A stretch of 64,000 nt of DNA, taken from contig JAJXZL010000035.1 of assembly GCA_021780075.1 (NCBI GenBank), forward strand, positions 1 to 64,000, written 5' to 3'. A program made the position numbers and the translations under genes. Shown piece after piece: positions 62,645 through 64,000 of the stretch; within the stretch, counting starts at the first letter, position 1; each line of letters begins with the position of its first letter. This stretch comes from Acidobacteriota bacterium (GTDB taxonomy: Bacteria > Acidobacteriota > Terriglobia > Terriglobales > Acidobacteriaceae). Below the pieces are notes generated by a model. It worked only from the letters and a program-made list of their open reading frames with translations, did no database searches and had not been told where the DNA came from.

Positions 62645-64000
62645 CAACAGCACTTATCCTGGCCGCATCCGTGCCCCTCCTGCACCAGCTATTCACGCCC
62701 TTATCGCTCGCCGAGCAGTATCAACACACCCCGAATCTGCTCCTTGCAGTCCTGCTCGGCTGCTTGGCGACGGCATACCTCGCTTTGTGGCGTGCGGCAC
62801 CCGATTTTCGCATTTTTCGAGATATGGGCATCTTTATTGCCCTCGTTGCCGTGGATAATTTTTCGCCCTACTTCGGGGTCCACGGTTCCACATGGACGGT
62901 GCGAGCCATCACCGTCCCTGTGCTCGTTGAGATTGCTGCCGAAGCAATGCGAATCCAGAAACGCCGGTGGACGCGGACCTTTTGGCCCATCTATGGGTTT
63001 GCAGCGGTTGCCGGCTGGTCCCCCGCGATGGTCTTTGTGCGCGAGTGGCCCATTGTTTTCTCTGATATCGCTCTCTTCATTCTGGTCGTCCAGGGATTCC
63101 GCCAGGGCAAAACCACGAACAGGTCGATTGCCTGCGTCTTCCTCGGCTACTTCCTGGTGCGTATGCCGCTCTCAACCAGCTTCCAACACCTTACGGGCAT
63201 CGGAGGGGCCATCAACCTGGGTGGCTGGGTCTGGCCCTACCCAGTCTTCGTCGTGATCTTGCTGGGCTCCGTCATCCTTGCCGTCATCGTGCGGGATCTC
63301 ATTCGCGACCGCCGCGAGAAGATGCGCATGGAGGCGGAACTCGCTGCTGGCCGCGCCGTGCAGCAGGTCCTCATTCCCGAGCAAACGCCCGTTGTCCCCG
63401 GCTTCCACATCGACTCGGTCTACAAGCCCTACGGAGAAGTAGGCGGCGACTTTTTTCAGATTCTTCCCCGTTCGGATAGCAGCGTGTTGATCGCCATCGG
63501 AGACGTCAGCGGCAAGGGCATGCCCGCCGCCATGATGGTCTCGCTGCTCGTCGGCGCCCTCAACGCGCTCGCTGAAACCACCACCAGCCCCGCGCAGCTT
63601 CTCGCCGGCCTTAATCGCCGCATCCTCGGCCGCAACCACGGAGGCTTTACCACCTGCCTCATCCTGCATGCCAACCCCAGCGGCACATGCACCGCCGCCA
63701 ATGCCGGACACATCCCGCCCTATCTCAACGGAGAACCGCTGGCCTGCGAGAATAATCTGCCTCTCGGCCTGGTGGCGGAAACCTCCTACTGCGAATTCAC
63801 ATTTCGGGCAAGCGACAGCGACCGCATCACTCTCTTCACAGACGGCGTCATCGAGGCCGCCAACGCCAGGCGTGAACTCTTCGGCTTCGAACGCACGGAG
63901 CAGATCATCCATCAGCCCGCTGCCGCCATCGCCGACGCCGCCCAGCGCTGGGGCCAGGAAGACGACATCACCGTGCTTACCGTCGCGTTGACTGCCCACC
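62641..64000 (+). CDS. Membrane SpoIIE-type PP2C phosphatase (cut by window edge)
   Basis: The frame has no stop before the end of the window, so only the first ~453 residues are visible. The N-terminal ~220 residues hold about seven to eight hydrophobic segments ('LLLAVLLGCLATAYLAL', 'IVFSDIALFILVVQGF', 'YPVFVVILLGSVILAVIV'). A short coiled linker ('REKMRMEAELAAGRAVQQVLIP', quoted in part as 'RMEAELAAGRAVQQVL') leads into the PP2C domain with metal motifs 'YGEVGGDFFQI', 'IGDVSGKGMPAAMM', 'FTDGVIEA' and 'EDDIT'. It dephosphorylates Ser/Thr, typically an anti-anti-sigma factor, in response to a membrane signal. AAAAGGA precedes the ATG. Confidence 0.9.
   Translation, partial: MTTALILAASVPLLHQLFTPLSLAEQYQHTPNLLLAVLLGCLATAYLALWRAAPDFRIFRDMGIFIALVAVDNFSPYFGVHGSTWTVRAITVPVLVEIAAEAMRIQKRRWTRTFWPIYGFAAVAGWSPAMVFVREWPIVFSDIALFILVVQGFRQGKTTNRSIACVFLGYFLVRMPLSTSFQHLTGIGGAINLGGWVWPYPVFVVILLGSVILAVIVRDLIRDRREKMRMEAELAAGRAVQQVLIPEQTPVVPGFHIDSVYKPYGEVGGDFFQILPRSDSSVLIAIGDVSGKGMPAAMMVSLLVGALNALAETTTSPAQLLAGLNRRILGRNHGGFTTCLILHANPSGTCTAANAGHIPPYLNGEPLACENNLPLGLVAETSYCEFTFRASDSDRITLFTDGVIEAANARRELFGFERTEQIIHQPAAAIADAAQRWGQEDDITVLTVALTAH

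Noticed and set aside
1-64000. CRISPR arrays, rRNA and tRNA genes
   Set aside because: I looked for repeat-spacer periodicity and for tRNA T-loop or rRNA signatures between genes and found none; a dedicated scan could still find a tRNA that I missed.

Overview
The window looks like chromosomal DNA from a member of the Acidobacteriota, most likely class Terriglobia (Acidobacteriaceae-like). The evidence is GC-rich coding sequence, a fused type I dehydroquinate dehydratase/shikimate dehydrogenase (AroDE), beta-propeller lipoproteins with Gly/Ser-rich linkers, DUF4136 and FG-GAP secreted proteins, and S9, M3, M28 and M48 exported peptidases. This placement is inferred from gene content; the window has no rRNA or tRNA gene that I can recognise.

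Layout. 1-9.9 kb: an outer-membrane beta-barrel protein, an EF-G paralogue, the purL-purF purine pair (ATGA overlap), a GT2 glycosyltransferase, an IHF/HU protein and PgeF. 10-17 kb: FG-GAP protein, SDR, DUF4136 protein, M3 oligopeptidase and AroDE. 17-22.4 kb, minus strand: SH3-like lipoprotein, propeller lipoprotein, ornithine cyclodeaminase-family protein, DUF2203 and NadA. 22.7-25.9 kb: tatB-tatC-glutaminyl cyclase-like peptidase in overlapping order, then TerC. 25.9-28.7 kb: radical SAM protein and NadB. 28.9-35.3 kb, plus strand: MgtC/DUF4010 transporter, AroB, UbiE, a CDF transporter with an unusually long C-terminus, OsmC, a PASTA protein and a UPF0303 protein. 35.3-39.3 kb, minus strand: rsmB-fmt-def-aroC. 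46.3-57.6 kb: PBP4-type DacB, GT39, cytochrome c, S9 peptidase, polysaccharide deacetylase, LipA, Frr and an M48 protease. 57.7-64 kb: an orphan secreted protein, small membrane proteins, GcvT, a CDP-alcohol phosphatidyltransferase and, running off the right edge, a membrane SpoIIE-type phosphatase.

The most unusual stretch is 39.2-45.5 kb, between aroC and folP. The backbone order seems to have been aroC - EVE-domain gene - folP. The interval now holds repeated, decayed pieces of that junction in direct orientation: an EVE relic with an in-frame internal deletion plus a folP tail (about 40415-40616), and an EVE leader fused to the first ~125 bp of the aroC region (about 44214-44396). The intact EVE gene lies at 44998-45378. 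Between the pieces sit three accessory blocks: a DUF2321 zinc-ribbon protein; an ArsR/AHSA1 pair; and a divergent DoxX-like/old-yellow-enzyme versus TetR module with two near-perfect palindromic operators, followed after the second relic by a small membrane protein. I read this as a decayed segmental duplication that serves as an accessory-gene site.

How the genes connect: three shikimate genes (aroDE, aroB, aroC), two NAD de novo genes (nadA, nadB) and two purine genes show biosynthetic autonomy. def-fmt-rsmB, frr and the EF-G paralogue serve translation. The tat genes, exported peptidases and lipoproteins point to an active cell envelope. Where a start differs from the longest reading frame, I chose it by Shine-Dalgarno spacing and family alignment by eye; no database search was run.
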